From Hemicentrotus pulcherrimus (Eukaryota > Echinodermata > Echinoidea > Camarodonta > Strongylocentrotidae), in contig BEXV01001751.1 of the NCBI GenBank assembly GCA_003118195.1, forward strand, positions 1-51,071: a DNA stretch of 51,071 bases. The letters are read 5' to 3'. How positions within the stretch are numbered: position 1 is the first letter of the stretch; the number at the start of each line of letters is the position of its first letter. The notes under the pieces are model-generated. The model was given only the letters and a program-made list of their open reading frames with translations, made no database searches and was not told the origin of the DNA. The translations under genes and the position numbers were made by a program. This document shows positions 48,852-51,071 of the stretch, piece after piece.

Positions 48852-51071
48852 ACTTACTGTTGACCGCACATGTCTTTGATATGCTGTCCACTGCCGCAAA
48901 AAAAGGCCCAAGTGCATCCAATCACAAATTACTCATGTACTTGATGAGCCATTAATGGGCGTTCCCCAAATTGCTGTTACAAGTTTCTCTATCCATTGTA
49001 TACCTACATGTTGTGAACCAAGGGCTTCCAGCCAGGGTTTATTTTAGAGGGAATATTTCAAGACTGATGCTGGAAAATATCATAAATGACAAACATCTAT
49101 GATGGTACATGTACATTGTATGTACAGTAAGTGCTATTTGATGCATAGTTAATAACACATGAGCACATTGAGCAGATGAGCAGATTATGCCTTGCTTTGG
49201 TTTAAACTCGTTTTGGAAATGTAGCCTGGCTTTGACCTTTGACGAGTGTGCTTGCAAAATAAGTCAACACTCATGCATTCACTGCACTAGCCAGGCACCA
49301 GTCACCAGTAGGGGCGCTGGTCCAAGAATGAGGATCGTCCGCATAAAAGGGGATCGTCTTCGTAAACGAAGACAGAGGTGTCTGCAAAAATAAGGCTTGT
49401 CGGCATTTTTGAAAAAGTTTCATATTTCCAGTCTGCGCAGTGGCGATGCGAAAAAAACAGATTCAGCAATGATTTTCTTGATGCATTTTACATTGACTTT
49501 GTACAGAGACTTTCATGTTATGAGCAATCAATCCTTGGGAAGACGACAACCCATAAAAGTAGACGGTGAACTGGGGATATTTTCTATTGGAGAATCCATT
49601 TTTCGCATCTCTCGCGCTCAAATCGGGAACCCGAAACCCGCATAGGGTCTAGTGCCGATGAAAAAAAAAAAGTTTGTGAAATGTGGATGATCCTTTTTTT
49701 GTGGATGCAATTTGTCCACGTTTACGAGGATTTCCTCGTTATGCGGATGATCCTCATTCTCGGACCAGCGCCCCTCTTGTTTAGTCAGTGTGCTTGCTAA
49801 CTAAGTTACCACTCGTTCATTTACACAGTCACACTCACCGTCACACAGAAAAATGACAGATTTGCAAATTACTTTTTCTTGACATGGCCTGTGTTAATCT
49901 GTATTCATTTGCAATTAAGTAGGAATTGTATCAGTGATAGGTTGACCTGTGGCCTAGACCTGCTATATCTATGCATACACATCCACTCACGGATCACGAG
50001 CACGGAAAACCACTAGCTAGCAACTGCCGGTTACATTTTCACGTCACATTCACATGCATTTCCACTCACTGTTCCTCTGGCGCTGCCCTTCATTGCAGCG
50101 CAGTTGCACTTTTGAGCAAAATACAATACATAAATCTGAATCTCACTTTTACAAGTAATTTAAAATGCCATGAATGATAATGGTCTTTAATTATCCCGTT
50201 AGAAGTATTTCATATTTACCTAATTTACGGTAAAATCAGTCCACAAGTGTTAGTGGCGCTTTGTCGCAATGCTATTCGCAGTTTTTGACCGGAATATCTG
50301 TGACGATTTTCTCACAGTTGTATCAATATGTCCGCGAATGGAGGTCATAAGATCTGTGACGTCATGGGTATAGTGGGCTGCTCCGCCAGATTGCTAGTCT
50401 TTACACAGGGTCATAAACATCATTGTTTAGGAAACAATTTCTCCTAATAAATATAAAAAATTTCCAAAAAATTATCAAAACTATAAATGGATAATATCTC
50501 AATCATATTTTAAAAACAAAATTATCAAATATTTTCTTTATCATGGTGACAAAATACATATATATATCAGAACATATATTTTGTCGCAAAATCCTGCTAG
50601 CCAGACTATTAAAAAGATAGTCAGACTTGTGTTTCTGGCAAAGTTTTGGAGTCAAAATCATGCCTTTGGAGAAAGGGCAATGGGTTTTTCCTTGTAAACC
50701 TGGCGTAATCTGGAAAATTGCATCTCAAGCAACAATATGTACAACATATCTACTATCAAAATTTTGGCTTTGTGAGTTGATCTGTAACCCGAAAATATAA
50801 TTTTAAGTTGTTGTAGATCTAGTCTATAGCTACAGTCCCATATATCCAGATACTTGTGCACTGGTAATGGTATATTTTTTGTTGTGGAATTTGCACGTGG
50901 GTGGCTTTCGCAAAAGTGAGTATGGAATTCTTTCCACAGCGAGGATGGAAATTTATTGGGTGGCGCGGGGGGTGGTTTAGGTTGTGTACAATCCTGCAAT
51001 TTGTGCTGTTAATGTCTATGGCCTAATTGTAAATGGTAATTAAATTGGGGGGGGGGGCAGGGGCGTCGCCA
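48852..51071. other. Region without recognised gene, window end
   Basis: Contains the TIR element at 49309-49775. A 113-codon minus-strand frame at 50658-50999 (starting MQDCTQPKPPPAPP) has no simple repeat, but I recognise no family and no splice partner. The window ends in a G homopolymer near 51046-51058. Confidence 0.4.
49309..49775. mobile_element. TIR element with AGGGGCGCTGG ends and subterminal hairpins
   Basis: The left end (49309 to about 49367) and right end (about 49719-49775) are inverted copies, nearly perfect over the outer 36 bp (AGGGGCGCTGGTCC and onward, two mismatches) and weaker further in. Each arm carries its own small hairpin: GTCTTCGT-AA-ACGAAGAC on the left and ACGAGGA-TT-TCCTCGT on the right. 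The inside encodes no transposase. No clear target-site duplication is visible, so the superfamily is open. Confidence 0.6.

Noticed and set aside
50658..50999. A 113-codon minus-strand frame
   Set aside because: No family recognised, no upstream or downstream exon found, and its C-terminal half has no domain-like pattern. A chance frame is more likely.

Overview
The window is animal nuclear DNA: AT-rich, with long introns, GT-AG splice sites, many (GA)n, (CA)n and trinucleotide microsatellites and dense small transposon remnants. The gene content (a FEZ-family zinc-finger gene, Rab7, and a secreted PI-PLC-X-like enzyme) and the repeat style suggest a marine deuterostome, most likely an echinoderm such as a sea urchin. 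The species assignment is inference. There is one 136-base N gap (34930-35065) and a single N at 40856.

Layout. From 1 to about 19.26 kb I see no gene. The stretch is AT-rich with microsatellites, a few GC-richer islands that could be regulatory, two tRNA-derived SINE remnants and a LINE-like 3' tail. At 19863-21371 (+) lies a FEZF1/2-type gene with an N-terminal eh1 repressor motif and six C2H2 fingers. It is collinear in one uninterrupted exon but broken by two in-frame stops: TAA at 20172, and TGA at 21060 where a zinc-ligand cysteine of finger 4 should be. Between 21.4 and 26.2 kb there is AT-rich spacer plus a decayed LINE tail.

At 26265-34146 (-) I could assemble a 13-exon gene. All its splice phases agree. 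The predicted 470-residue protein has a signal peptide, a PI-PLC-X-like TIM-barrel domain with both candidate catalytic histidines, and a hydrophobic tail that looks like a GPI-anchor signal. Its introns hold most of the large microsatellites. Exon 5 has two in-phase acceptors 18 nt apart, and the segment between them encodes exactly the active-site SHNSFQ.

From 34.2 to 39.5 kb there is spacer, a (CATC)n tract, the N gap and probably the long 3' UTR of the next gene. Rab7 follows at 39549-42411 (-): four coding exons, 205 residues, all G motifs present, ending in CGC. Its third intron carries a foldback element with CACTA ends and a 3-bp target duplication. Upstream of rab7, 42.8-49.8 kb is a nest of non-autonomous elements: a GC-rich TIR element, a 59-nt near-perfect palindrome, a 14-mer minisatellite, a TTAA-flanked MITE, an array of roughly 100-bp repeats, a 5'-truncated LINE with target-site duplication, and a GGGGCGC-ended TIR element.

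The three genes show no functional linkage. The most unusual points are the doubly stopped but otherwise pristine fez copy, the possible splice switch removing the PLC-like active site, and a 59-bp repeat shared between the fez linker and a PLC-like intron.
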